From NCBI GenBank assembly GCA_029582155.1, contig CM055908.1, positions 21,809,103 to 21,873,102 on the forward strand: a DNA stretch of 64,000 nucleotides. The letters are read 5' to 3'. Below the pieces are notes generated by a model that saw only the letters and a list, made by a program, of their open reading frames with translations, was not told where the DNA came from and did no database searches. The DNA comes from Panopea generosa. Taxonomy: Eukaryota; Mollusca; Bivalvia; Adapedonta; Hiatellidae. Numbering within the stretch: position 1 is the first letter of the stretch; the number at the start of each line of letters is the position of its first letter. This document shows positions 51,326-64,000 of the stretch, piece after piece. Both the position numbers and the translations under genes were made by a program.

Positions 51326-53902
51326 TACCTGTCACCACTGAGGTTGTGTACCTCTCACCACTGAAGTTGTGTACCTGCCACCACTGAGGTTGTGTACCTG
51401 TCACCACTGAGGTTGTGTACCTGTCACCACTCAGGTTGTGAACCTGTCACCACTGAGGTTGTGTACCTGTCACCACTGAGGTTGTGTTCCTCTCACAACT
51501 GAAGTTGTGTACCTGCCACCACTGAGGTTGTGTACCTGACACCACTGAGGTTGTGTACCTGTCACCACTGAGGTTGTGTACCTTTCACTACTGAGGTTGT
51601 GTACCTGTCACCACTCAGGTTGTGTACCTGCCACCACTGAGGTTGTGTACCTTTCACTACTGAGGTTATGTACCTGTCACCACTGAGGTTGTGTACCTTT
51701 CACCACTAAGGTTGTGTACCTGTCACCACTGAGGCTGTGTACCTGTCACCACTGAGGTTGTGTACCTGTCACCACTGAGGTTGTGTACCTGCCACCACTG
51801 AGGTTGTGTACCTGTCACCACTGAGGTTGTGTACCTGTCACCACTGAGGTTGTGTACCTTTCACCACTGAGTTTGTTTACCTGTCACCACTGAGGTTGTG
51901 TACCTGTCACCACTGAGGTTGTGTACCTTTCACTACTGAGGTTGTGTACCTGTCACCACTGAGGCTGTGTACCTTTCACTACTGAGGTTGTGTACCTGTC
52001 ACCACTCAGGTTGTGTACCTGTCACCACTGAGGTTGTGTACCTTTCACCACTGAGTTTGTTTACCTGTCACCACTGAGGTTGTGTACCTGTCACCACTGA
52101 GGTTGTGTACCTTTCACCACTGAGGTTGTGTACCTGTCACCACTGAGGCTGTGTACCTTTCACTACTGAGGTTGTGTAACTGTCACAACTAAGGTTGTGT
52201 ACCTCTCACCACTGAAGTTGTGTACCTGCCACCACTGAGCTTGTGTACCTGTCACCACTGAGGTAGTGTACCTGTCACCACTGAGGTTGTGTACATCTCA
52301 CCACTGAGCTTGTGTACCTGTCACCACTGAGGTTGTGTACCTCTCACCACTGAGGTTGTGTACCTCTCACCACTGAGGTTGTGTACCTGTCACCACTGAG
52401 GTTGTGTACCTCTCATCACTGAGGTTGTGTACCTGTCATCACTGAGGTTGTGTACCTGTTACCACTCAGGTTTTGTACCTCTCACCACTGAGGTTGTGTA
52501 CCTGTCACCACTCAGGTTGTGTACCTCTCATCACTGAGGTTGTGTACCTGTCATCACTGAGGTTGTGTACCTGTCACCACTAAGGTTGTGTACCTCTCAC
52601 CACTGAAGTTGTGTACCTGCTACCACTGAGGTTGTGTACCTTTCACCACTGAGGCTGTCTACCTGTCACCACTCAGGTTGTGTATCTGTCACCACTAAGG
52701 TTGTGTACCTGTCACCACTCAGGTTGTGTACCTACCACCACTGACATTGTGTACCTCTCACCACTGAAGTTGTGTACCTGCCACCACTGAGGTTGTGTAC
52801 CTGTCACCAGCGAGGTTGTGTACCTTTCACTACCGAGGTTGTGTACCTGTCACTACTCAGGTTGTGTACCTTTCACCACTGAGGTTGTGTACCTGTCACC
52901 ACTGAGGTTGTGTACCTTACACTACTGAGGTTGTGTACCTGTCACCACTCAGGTTGTGTACCTCTCACCACTGAAGTTGTGTACCTGCCACCACTGAGGT
53001 TGTGTACCTTTCACCACTGAGGTTGTGTACCTTTCACTACTGAGGTTGTGTACCTGTCACCACTCAGGTTGTGTACCTGCCACCACTGAGGTTGTGTACC
53101 TTTCACTACTGAGGTTGTGTACCTGCCACCACTGAGGTTGTGTACCTTTCACCACCGAGGTTGTGTACCTTTCACTACCGAGGTTGTGTACCTGTCACTA
53201 CTCAGGTTGTGTACCTTTCACCACTGAGGTTGTGTACCTGTCACCACTGAGGTTGTGTACCTTACACTACTGAGGTTGTGTACCTGTCACCACTCAGGTT
53301 GTGTACCTCTCACCACTGAAGTTGTGTACCTGCCACCACTGAGGTTGTGTACCTTTCACCACTGAGGTTGTGTACCTTTCACTACTGAGGTTGTGTACCT
53401 GTCACCACTCAGGTTGTGTACCTGCCACCACTGAGGTTGTGTACCTTTCACTACTGAGGTTGTGTACCTGCCACCACTGAGGTTGTATACCTGTCACCAC
53501 CGAGGTTGTGTACCTTTCACTACCGAGGTTGTGTACCTGTCACTACTCAGGTTGTGTACCTTTCACCACTGAGGTTGTGTACCTGTCACCACTGAGGTTG
53601 TGTACCTGTCACCACTGAGGTTGTGTACCTTTCACTACTGAGGTTGTGTACCTGTCACCACTAAGGTTGTGTACCTCTCACCACTGAAGTTGTGTACCTG
53701 CCACCACTGAGGTTGTGTACCTTTCACTACTGAGGTTGTGTACCTGTCACCACTCAGGTTGTGTACCTGTCACCACTAAGGTTGTGTACCTCTCACCACT
53801 GAAGTTGTGTACCTGCCACCACTGAGGTTGTGTACCTTTCACCACTGAGGTTGTGTACCTTTCACTACTGAGGTTGTGTACCTCTCAGCACTGAGGTTGT
53901 GA
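51326..53902. repeat. 23-bp minisatellite, copy B
   Basis: Same length and variant order as 6524-9100: the offset is 44802 at both ends. Confidence 0.95.
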
Positions 53903-54470
53903 GAAAGTTGGCCAATACTTATGAAAAGATGGAGGTTCCACTCAAGATTCATTCTGAGGTCTTCCTCCACCAATAAAACTGTATATGCCATAATTATAAA
54001 ACCCCATTCCTACAAGAAAGTAATTCTATAGAATCTGAGAGCAAAAGTTTCACTTATTCAAAGTTGAAGTTTAAGTTAATTAAGCAGCTTGATGAAAAAC
54101 CATTCAAGGAAGGAAACACAGCAATAATGGTGGATATTATTTACTCAAGTAAAAACTCCTGCATGTGTTTAGCACTGTGGAGGACATTGATGCAGTAATA
54201 GCTACCACAGTAACTGTAGTCTTGCTGTCCTCTGCTATGTTTTTGGGTTGGGCCAGAGTGACGAATTACTGATGCATAGCCAATTAAAGTGTTGAATTGT
54301 TTTCGTGTTTTCAGGCTGTTAGAGTCTTTGAATTCATGAAAAATAGGTATTTTAAACAACAAACGACAAATATAGGATTTGAATTGTTAAAACATGTTTA
54401 ATTCAAGTTCCTCGTTCATCCCAAACTGGCAATATAACATTTACATGTGAGGAAATACAAAAGTAAACAT

Positions 54471-55446
54471 AATGCTGTTTAAACTGTTTGATAACGTTTG
54501 TGCTGTTTGATAATGCTGTTTAAACTGTTCGATAACGTTGGTGCTGTTTGATTAATGCTGTTTAAACTGTTCGATAACGTTGGTGCTGTTTGATAATGCT
54601 GTTTAAACTGTTTGATAATGTTGGTGCTGTTTGATAATGACTGTTTATTCTGTTTGATAATGATGTTTACAATGTTTGATAATGATGTTTATACTGTTTG
54701 ATAATGCTGTTTGTGCTGTTTGATGATGATGTTTATTCTGTTGATAATAATGTTTATTCTGTTTGAAAATGATGTTTATATTGTTTGATTATGCTGTTTA
54801 TACTGTTTGATAATGATGTTTATACTGTTTAATATTGCTGTTTATACTGTTTGATAATGATGTTTGTGCTGTTGATAATGATGTTTATACTGTTTGATAA
54901 TGATGTTTATACTGTTTGATAATGGTGTTTATACTGTTTGATAATGGTGTTTATACTGTTTGTTAATGATGTTTATACTGTTTAATAATGCTGTTTATAC
55001 TGTTTGATAATGATGTTTATTCTGTTTGATAATGGTGTTTATACTGTTTGATAATGATGTTTATACTGTTTAATATTGCTGTTTATACTGTTTGATAATG
55101 ATGTTTATTCTGTTTGATAATGATGTTTATACTGTTTGATAATGCTGTTTATACTGTTTGATAATGATGTTTGTGATGTTTGATAATGATGTTTGTGCTG
55201 TTTGATAATGCTGTTTATACTGTTTGATAATGATGTTTGTGCTGTTTGATAATGATGTTTTTTCTGTTGATAATGATGTTTATACTGTTTGATAATTAAT
55301 GCTGTTTATACTGTTTGATAATGATGTTTGTGCTGTTTGATAATGATGTTTGTGCTGTTTTGATAATGATGTTTATTCTGTTTGATAATGCTATTTACAC
55401 TGTCTTATAATGCTGTTTGTGGTGTTTGATTATGTTGTTGTCATTT
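54471..55446. repeat. 22-bp minisatellite, copy B
   Basis: Same array as 9668-10640, with several one-base gains and losses (for example near 54551 and 54741). Confidence 0.93.
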
Positions 55447-55529
55447 TAGCATTCTAGTCTTAAGGTTAGTCTGCATGCACTACTCTTGGACATCCAGGTA
55501 ACAGTATTGCTTGTGTCAGCTTTATTTAA

Positions 55530-57202
55530 CTATGTTGATCTCCTGGCAACTAAAGGTATATTTGCAGATCTCTTGGCCAATCACTGTATTTTTTCAGATC
55601 TTTTGGCAACTTCTGGCAATTTTGCTGATCTCTTGGAAATAATTGGCAATTCTGCTGGTTTCTTGGCAATCACTGGTAATTCTGCAGATCCCTTTTCAAT
55701 TCTGGCAGTTTGCAGATCTCTTTGCCAATGACTGGTAATTCTTCAGATCTTTTGGCAATTTCTGGCAATTTTGCAGATCTCTTGGCAATAACTGGTAATT
55801 CTGCTGTTTTCTTGGCAATCACTGGTAATTCTGCAGATCTCTTTGCAATTTCTGGCAGGTTTGCAGATCTCTTGCCAATGACTGGTAATTTTTGCAGATC
55901 GCCTGGCAATCACTGGAAATTCTGCAGATATCTTTGCAATTTCTGGCAATTCTACAGATCTCTTTGACATTTCTGGCATTTTTGCAAGATATTTTGGCAA
56001 TCACTGGTAATTTTGCATACCTCTTCATAATTTCTGGCAATTCTACAGATTTATTTGCAATAATTGGTAATTCTGCAGATCTCTTTGCAATAACTGGCGA
56101 TTCTGCAGCTCTTTTGACATCCTTGGTTAAGTCAGCACTCTTTTGCACATTCTTAGCTAAATCACAGCTCTGTTTACATTGGCAGTTCTTTTTACATCCT
56201 TTGATAAAGCTGGACCCCTATTTACATTCTTAGCTGAATCATCAGGCCTCTTTACATCCACTGTTAAATCAGTAGTTTTCTTTACATCCTTAATTAAATC
56301 AGAGACCCCCTTTACATCCTTATTTATATCAAACAGCTCTTTTTACATATTTAGTTAAATCAGAAGCCTTCTTTACATTTTTAGTTAAATTAGCAGCCCT
56401 TTTTACATCATTAGCTGATTCAGCAGCCCTCTTCACATCTTTATTTAAATCAGCAGTCCTTTTTACATCCATAGTGAAATCAACAGTCCTTTTTACATCC
56501 TTATTTAAATCAGCAGCCCTTTTGACATATTTAACTGAATCAGCAACCCTTTTTACATCCTGAGCTGATTCAGCAGCCATTTTTAAATCCTGATTTAAAT
56601 CAGCAGCCCTTTTTATATCCTTATATAAATCAGCAGCCCTTTTGGCATCCTTAGTTAAATTAACAATCCTTTTTACATCCTTTTTTGAATTAACAGTCCT
56701 TTTTACATCCTTTTTGAATCAGCAACCCTTTTTACATCATTTTTTGAATCAGCAATTCTCTTTACATCATTATTTATTCCAGCAGCCATCTTTACATCTT
56801 TATTTAAATCACCAGTCCTTTTTACATCCTTAACTGAATCAGCAGCCTTTTTACATCCTTAGCTGAATCAGCAGCCTTTTTTACACCTGATTTAAATCAG
56901 CAGCCCTTTTTACATCCTTATTTAAATCAGCAATCCGTTTTATAATCCTTTGATGAATCTGCAGCCTTTTTTACAGCCTTTTTACATCCTTAGTTAATTC
57001 AGCAAACATTTTTACATGCTTATTTAAATCAACAGCCATTTTTGTGTTTAGGGGTAATTTTGCATCCCTTTTAAAACCTTTAGATAATTTTGCATTCGTC
57101 TTGATTTCTCCAAGTGAAGCAGCATTTCTCTTACCAATCTGGTACATAACAACCACACTGAGAAAGAGCCCCACAGTCACTATAGCAAGATGTGGTTTTC
57201 GT
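55530..57202 (-). pseudogene. decapeptide-repeat gene, copy B, broken by many one-base indels
   Basis: Same gene as 10729-12403. More than ten single-base gains or losses (for example near 55577, 55700, 55985, 56164, 56332, 56713, 56886 and 56944) break the frame, which survives only in pieces of up to about 100 codons. The hydrophobic N-terminus and the first units are intact (56971-57180). Because the flanking DNA is almost identical to copy A, sequence error is more likely than true decay. Confidence 0.6.
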
Positions 57203-57843
57203 CTAAAGAAAGAAAAAAAAAAACGTTATGAAATTTGTTTTTTTAAATGTGAGATGAAAAAAAAGCATATGCTGCAACAGGATTCCTTTGCAGCTATGGA
57301 TATGTTGCACATAGCATTTTATCTGATGTTTTGCAGCTAGTATACACAGTTTGTCACCGCTGGCTAACTTGCCAGGTTTTTTCTTTGTTTCCAAATCAGT
57401 GCAAAGGAAATAAACAGAAAAGGGGAGGGGGGGGGGTGGGGGGGGGAGCTGCAGAGGCCTGTATTAGTAATAATGAATTGTGTATTGATTCCTTGGTAAT
57501 GAAATATATTTTTCTTTCCTTCCTCTTTTCCACTTTAACATGTAAATATTACGCACACAATGCTGTTCACAATCTCTGCATATGCATACATGCATATTAT
57601 GGATATTGAAAATAAAAGTTGTAACAGTCCTACATGAGGCCTGCAATTTTAAATTAATTATATTTCAGTGTTTTTGCTAAAAAGGGCTTTTCTGACAAGA
57701 TTTATACCCGGGTCCTCCGTGGCCAAGTGACCTAAGGTGCATTCTCAATGTCACTTATCTTACATCTCGGCTTGCAGATTTAAGAGACCAGTTCAGTCCA
57801 CCACTGAAATCTTGGGTTGAAACCAGCTTGATTAAAAGACTTT

Positions 57844-58193
57844 GGGCCCATTTCACTAAACTTCGTAAGTCTTAAGGATTTTGTACAAACAAATTGCGAC
57901 ACCCGAGAACGTTTCATTTGTGCAGTAATTTTGCATATTTTAGAAAGAATACTTTTTTACAAGGTTTACAAAAGATCATAAACTAAGTAAATGACATAAA
58001 ATGCACCACTTCTCACTAGTTCTAGATGTCGCTCGAGTGATACTGTAACGGGTTCTTAAACGAACTCACCCTTTGGGTGATTTCGGTTTCGACCCCTACT
58101 GAATGAATTTCCCAGACTTGTTTTTATAACTTTTATAACAAATTTAACACTAAGAAATTTGTAAACTTACTAAAAGGTTAGTGTAATGGGCCC
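57844..58193. mobile_element. MITE with GGGCCCATT inverted ends (copy B)
   Basis: Duplicate of 13036-13384. Confidence 0.65.
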
Positions 58194-58790
58194 CTTGTAT
58201 GTGACAGTTAGCCAAGTACTTGAAGAGAGACAGTGGTTCTCCACATTTTACTTAGATTCATTCAGAGGTCTGAACTCAAATACAGTTGATGCCATATGTC
58301 TTAATAACTGCATAAATCCAATAACAATAAGTTTATGTAGCTATTGACATATACTTTTTTTATTTTCAGTTGGGTTACATGAAAGAACACATAAGATACA
58401 ATTGAAGGCAGTGAAATTTTTTTAATTTTATCATAATAACATTTTCGCATTTTATTCAGGATGACATATTAATGATCAATAAGTATATAACAGTATAATA
58501 ATCAAATAATTGTAGAAGTTCTATGAATAAGTTTTGTTTCATTTTACTCATAGTTAAGTGTCACTTTATAGTTGATACTTGTTAAAATGGACATGAAATT
58601 TGTACTGCAGTAAATTATGTATCCATGACTGACATCTTCAGCAGAAGTGAGAATCGTACATACAGCTTGTTCAGTTTGTATATACATGTGTATATATGTG
58701 TTTTTATATATATATAAATTATTTTAACGCATTGTTTCTGTCGAGTTCACTTTGCCATTTTTCTCATTTATTTTATTTCTTCTTCTCCCT

Positions 58791-58991
58791 TCATTCAGCC
58801 TTTCGTTTTTTGCGTCTGTTTACTTTTGAGAATATTTTTTCTTCTTGTTTCATTATCTTCTGGGCATTAACTGGGGAATCAATGTCCCTCTTTTTCCTCC
58901 CTCCTACTTTGGGGAGACCCGTAACGACAGTTAGTGACATTGTGAAACCGACCAGCAGTGTGACCAAGAACAGACATGTATACAACCGCAT
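58791..58991 (-). CDS. 66-residue secreted peptide, copy B
   Basis: Identical protein to 13985-14185, with the same acceptor and the same AATAAA sequence downstream on the minus strand (58767-58777). Confidence 0.55.
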   Translation of the reverse strand: MRLYTCLFLVTLLVGFTMSLTVVTGLPKVGGRKKRDIDSPVNAQKIMKQEEKIFSKVNRRKKRKAE

Positions 58992-61900
58992 GCTGTGGAA
59001 AATATATTGTATTGAAAACCATTAAACCATTACAGAGTATAATAAAATATATATATAATTTTGATTATATATGTATATATATAGTGGGACGGTAGTCAAA
59101 TGGATAAAGTGTGGCCGCTCACACCAGAGCTTGCTCATCGCAATCAAGCTAAAAGAAATTAGTATAAACTTAATATATTATATAAAATATTATAATATGA
59201 TATGTATAAATAATAAGAGAATCCTTTGATATGGTCAAATTCACTTTGCCACCAGGTAAGTTAGTGTGCAGTATTCCATATAACATGCTAAAAACTATTG
59301 TACAGGTACTTTTTGGTATGCATTTAAAAGTTAGTATGGGCTGATGGGGATTTAATTTACTTCTCCGGAGTAAGTAACTTGCATAAATGGATGTTGAAAA
59401 GAGATCAGTATGGTGAAACACAAGGTCAGCTATACTGGACCATCAAAAAAAGATTTCCAGATGTTTTTAGTTTCTGATCTTTTTAATTTACTGCACGAAA
59501 ATACAAATTTTTTGGAAATTTACCTCCAGTTATCTTTATAAAATAGGTATATAAATAAAGAGATTTTTTTCCACAAAAAAAAAACAAAAACAAAATATCT
59601 TATTTTGTACATTAAAAGTTTTTTTTTGTGTTTTTTTTTTTGTGTTGCTTCAGACCTGACCATTAAAATACTGCCTGAATGCAGTAACCAAACAATCACT
59701 GTATAAACCTAGTGTATGAAATCATTACAGAAACAACTTTGTTTAACTGAAATGTTGTGCTGGTGTAGCTACATGTGGGCACTGCAGGCGCATGCCTGTC
59801 CTTCTTTCCAGAAAAAACTGTTGTAATTGGTAAATGGTATGTTATACACAGAAGAGAATACACACAAAACCCCTGATAATGCACCATTGGTCTGGATTTA
59901 CATTTTTAAAAAAATTTGGGAGAGGACCCCAGTTACCCCCAGTAAATATTTCCATATCTAGATCCCTGCATGTATCGGTGATCAACATCTCTATTTTCTT
60001 TCATTATAATGAGAATTACAGGTTATGATATAACTACATTTGTACTTCCACACATTATTTTACACTTTTGGCATAATATTTTATGTTTTTGGAAAACTAT
60101 GTTTTAATAATTTAGAGTAAAACTCTTTTTCTTTTTATTGAAATAACATTTTGAAAGTTGCTTCCACCATAGTTTAGTGTGCACTGTTTAGTTACTTGGT
60201 TGCCATATGCTTCTTAGATTTTAAAAGTAACAAATGTTCATACCATACATTAGTCATATTTAAAATAAAACATCTAGAATATAACAGACAAGGAAACAGT
60301 GATGATCGAGGAAGCTAAACTAATGTATTGATAGATTTTAGAACTGAAATCAATCAAATCATCTTAAATATTGCTTGAAAAAAAAATCATGTATAGGTAA
60401 AAATCATTTATGTGTAAAAATCATTTAAGGATAAAAATCATGTTTGGGTAAAAGTCATGCAAGTGTAAAAATCATGTTTGGGTAAAAATCATGTAAGTGT
60501 AGAAATCATGTCAGAAGTTATGTTTTATTAGAAAATCTTGTTATTAAAAAACTAAGATATTAAATGTCTTACCTTGACATCTGGTTTTGCTGTATAACTG
60601 TGTTTATGAGATGAGTCCAACTTTGTAATGTTTGGTGAGATGTCTATTGAGACACATATATATATACCCTGTACACCAACATATTGATTGTTGATCAATT
60701 AACGAGAAGTGATTTTTTGTTTAAATTAGTTTCTAATGAGTTTGGTAGCATGTGTTGCTTCGCCACATCATCTCGAATCTGAAATGTCGTCGATGAAAGA
60801 CACGTGGCAGGTTTAATAAATGAAAGATAATTAAATTTTATTGAGGCCATACTAATGGGGTTGAGGGATTGGGCAAAGACTGATTAAACGCTTGGGAGAG
60901 TGAAACAAATAGAGAATTAAAAACTTGCTTCTAATGAAAAGGCAGTAGGTTATTTTCAGACTATTTAAATACGCTTTCTAGAGCTTTTCATGCGCACCAA
61001 TTCAGTGTATTTACAAATACACCTGAAATTGGTCTCTTATATTGTGTTCAATATATGAAATATGCATACAGGTATAAAATAGTTGTTTATAGTAATTTAA
61101 CTTGAATATAAAATATGATAGAAATCTTAATATTTGTACAAATATGCTCATTTAGTATAAAAACGTTAATTTTGCAAACTGCATTTTATTTAATGATGGC
61201 ATACTTTAAGAACTATTTTTTCTCCAATTATATGGTAAAGTGTATTTTTTATTTTGATTGTCATTAGAATGGGTATCAGAAGAGTATTTCGTGAGGTTTT
61301 AAGCAAAATTGTTGTGTGTCTTTTTCTATGTATTTTTTCTATGTAAACATAATATCAAAATTATACTGATAGTTCCTATGTGTAGACAATGTATATGCTG
61401 ATACCGCTCACCTCACCCAACCTGAACATTGTGGTGGTTGGAGGGGTGGTGGGTCATCCTGCCCCGGCTGTTTTACGTATGCTCCCATGTGTACAGAAAA
61501 TAACATTTATTAACAGTGTGACCCATTTTCATTGGAGGTAAATCATCATTATAATGACTATTTCTTATATCATTTCCAGACAATGATAACCTATATTCAA
61601 AATATAAGGGTATCTTTTAAACATTTTACCCCCAAAATATTAAATAATACCCTAAGACCAACGAATCTGTTACTAAAGTAAATAAAATTAGGGTAACGGT
61701 ATCCAACATATATAAAATGAACTCACCTCATTAATATAAAAAAAATATATTGAATAACAGTTAGGCGGTAAAATAGCAAGACAAGTCCATAAAGGAAGGG
61801 GATTAATTTCCACTAGTCTTGGCATATTGAATTGTGTTATGAAAAAACAACAAAACTACCGTCGGCACCTACAAATCAAACAAAAAGAAATAAACAGGTT

Positions 61901-62771
61901 ATACCAAGTTTCCCTATACCTATTTACATGGAAGATGTTTACATTCACAGAACAATGATAACCCGTGTATTAAAATAGACTAGTCGGCATATCTTTCATA
62001 GTCTTGAAAATCTCTGACACTTGCATTTATATAAGATAAATGTCCTCTCGGGACTGTTCCATAGCGCCAACTGATATCATTTTTTTAGTTTAATGATTTG
62101 ATAAACTGAGACAAACAGATCTATAACAAAAAAAGTCATAGAAGATGGCCAAAACTATACCGTATTGTAAAAGAAAGCATAGAATACAGAATGTATCCGA
62201 TTTTGATGGTACCCTGCGCCATATGGTGTTGTATTGACTTGTTTCATTTTGAACAGAGTACCTACCTGGAAATCAAAACTTATCTTAATACTTAGGCTGG
62301 CCTCCATAAAATGTGGCTAAAAACCTTGAACTCAGATCAGTTGGTGCTATCTACTTACCCTTATAATAATTAACTTGAACAATTTACAATACAAATTACT
62401 TGAAATTAACACTTGCTATTTGACCAATCAGGTGATGACTAGCCAGGACTCCACCAAGCTGTTACTTCAGTTGTTGACAGTTCTATTCCAAACCTAATCA
62501 ATAATATAACCTATGTTAAGGGTAAATTCAAGGCTACTCAAGGTGAAAGGTCTTTGGTACAACAAATACACAAATATATATACTTTCTAATTTTAAACAT
62601 GTTTTTCACATAGCATTGTTATAAAAGTATAATTTATATATTAATTTATAGCGAGAGGTTGGCAAATCTTCTTGAATATTTTCATGGAACTTTATAAACA
62701 ATCCTCAGAAACCCATGTGCTTACACATAAGGTTAAGAGCACTATTGATCTCTGTAGAAGGGTAAGTGTTG

Positions 62772-63069
62772 GCCAGCCCAATTAGCTCAGTCGGTAACGC
62801 ATCTGACTATCAATCCGGAGGTCTTGAGTTTGAATCCCTGCCCGGCAACAGTCTCCATGACTATTGATATACGACATTGTGTCTCATGTTCATTTGTCTC
62901 CCACTGCTGATTGAAGTGGGAAAGTTATCAGTTACTTGCAGAGATGGGGTGTGCTTGAGAACTGGTTAACCATCCAGGATCCCAGGAAACAGTGGTTAGG
63001 TTAACTGATTGTCAGTAAATCCTTGACAGCATGAAAATGACGCTAAATATACAATGAATCAATTCAATC
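62772..63069 (+). mobile_element. tRNA-derived SINE, family 1 (copy B of 17968-18265)
   Basis: Duplicate of the SINE at 17968 with the same boundaries. Confidence 0.83.
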
Positions 63070-63161
63070 CAAATGGGTGTCATGTTCATTTCATTAGGGA
63101 ACTATAGGTTAACCCTCTGTCCCTTTGACCTGAATCCTGTGATCATTTAAAAGGTATTTAA

Positions 63162-63383
63162 CCCTTTACTCCATAGATATGCATTTTCCTGCATCAATCA
63201 CAGAAAGCCTTTGAAAACAGTGCAGGAAGAGTTCAAATTGCTCGTAATGAGCAATCTGAACACTTCCTGCACTGTTTTCCACTCTGTCAGTTAATATAAA
63301 CATAAGTCACCCATTGCTGATACGTGGTGAATTAATGCTTTCAATTTGGAAGAGTAAAAAAAAAATGCTTATTGAGCAAAGGG
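63162..63383. mobile_element. piggyBac-like MITE 1 (copy B)
   Basis: Duplicate of 18358-18577, with TTAA at 63158-63161 and 63384-63387. Two bases longer through small insertions. Confidence 0.85.
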
Positions 63384-64000
63384 TTAAGCAAGAGCCATGA
63401 AACTTGACATGGTTATAGAGGGCAATAAAGATATTATGCATGTTATTTTAAACTTCTGGTCGTATAAATATTTTTGTTGCAATGGCATTAAAAATGTGAA
63501 AAATCATGCCAATGTGTGGATCCTTTGGTGACTTAGAAGTACTTACGGTATGAAACTTGACATGAAGATAGCAATAAGGGGAATATGCATGTTAGTTTAA
63601 TTCTGAAGTAAGACCAATATTTTGATTGCCATGGGAACAAAAATACAAAAATGTTAAAATGGTGCCAATATCTAGATTGTAAAAGGTACTTATGGTAGAC
63701 TGGTAATAAAAAGCAATTAGGAGATTTTTTTTTTTTTAATTAGCTTTGTGACTCCACCTGTTTAGTCTATTTTAATTATCACAGCACTTTTCATAGTTAA
63801 ACACTATTTCTTAAAAGTGTATATGTATATGATGTAAATATGACATTAGAATAAGTCAATATATACATTTACATAGAGTATACTGGGATATGCTGTCATT
63901 TAATATTATTCCATTTTGGAACGGAGATAATTCCAATGACTGTGCTGGAAATGTATTCTATTTTGCAGATTTGTGGTAATCTGTGACAAAATGTGCTAAC

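Larger units (their letters stand above)
44813..64000. repeat. duplicated segment, copy B (partner 1 to about 19190)
   Basis: Second copy of the left 19 kb. It carries the same exons, minisatellites, SINEs and MITEs as copy A. One-base indels are most dense at 54.1-57.4 kb, where they break the decapeptide-repeat reading frame that is intact in copy A. Confidence 0.97.

Overview
The window is AT-rich, intron-rich eukaryotic DNA with canonical GT/AG splice sites, tRNA-derived SINEs, foldback MITEs, long minisatellites and one RNase H-bearing non-LTR retrotransposon. The repeat style suggests a marine invertebrate, probably a mollusc; this is an inference from character, not a database match. 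It is two contigs joined by exactly 500 N (37929-38428).

Contig A (1-37928) carries 19 plus-strand exons of one large gene, ending near its C-terminus. Contig B (38429-64000) carries three more N-terminal exons of the same gene (39687, 40509, 43098) and then a second copy of the first six exons of contig A (44818-49298). All 22 distinct exons, read B1-B3 and then A1-A19, join with perfect phase agreement over about 773 codons. The one blemish is a single extra G in the exon at 32175. From recall, the C-terminal block best resembles DNAAF9 (C20orf194; Shulin in Tetrahymena), a factor that packages outer-arm axonemal dynein. About the first 360 residues and the last few tens are not in the window.

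Positions 1 to about 19190 recur at 44813-64000, nearly identical and mostly differing by one-base indels. A minisatellite of about 112 units has the same length in both copies. Because the gene's C-terminal exons precede its N-terminal exons across an unsized gap, the simplest reading is one locus represented twice (overlapping contigs or haplotigs placed in the wrong order). A genuine 44.8-kb tandem duplication is the alternative.

The largest intron (4495-19543, repeated at 49299-64000) is the most unusual region. It holds a 40-bp minisatellite whose units each carry a splice-donor and acceptor-like sequence. It also holds a 2.6-kb 23-bp minisatellite with a 345-bp higher-order period and a 1-kb 22-bp minisatellite. 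On the minus strand are two nested genes. One encodes a protein of about 560 residues made of some 50 decapeptides, most ending in a dibasic pair, behind a hydrophobic N-terminal segment. The other is a 66-residue secreted peptide with GGRKKR and RRKKRK sites. Both look like possible peptide precursors. In copy B the decapeptide gene is shattered by indels that look like sequence errors.

The remaining introns hold mobile DNA: a 5'-truncated non-LTR element (27111-30395), five piggyBac-like TTAA MITEs, a non-autonomous hAT-like element (33603-34584), other foldback MITEs, at least two tRNA-derived SINE families with clear target duplications, and several internally repetitive non-coding elements.
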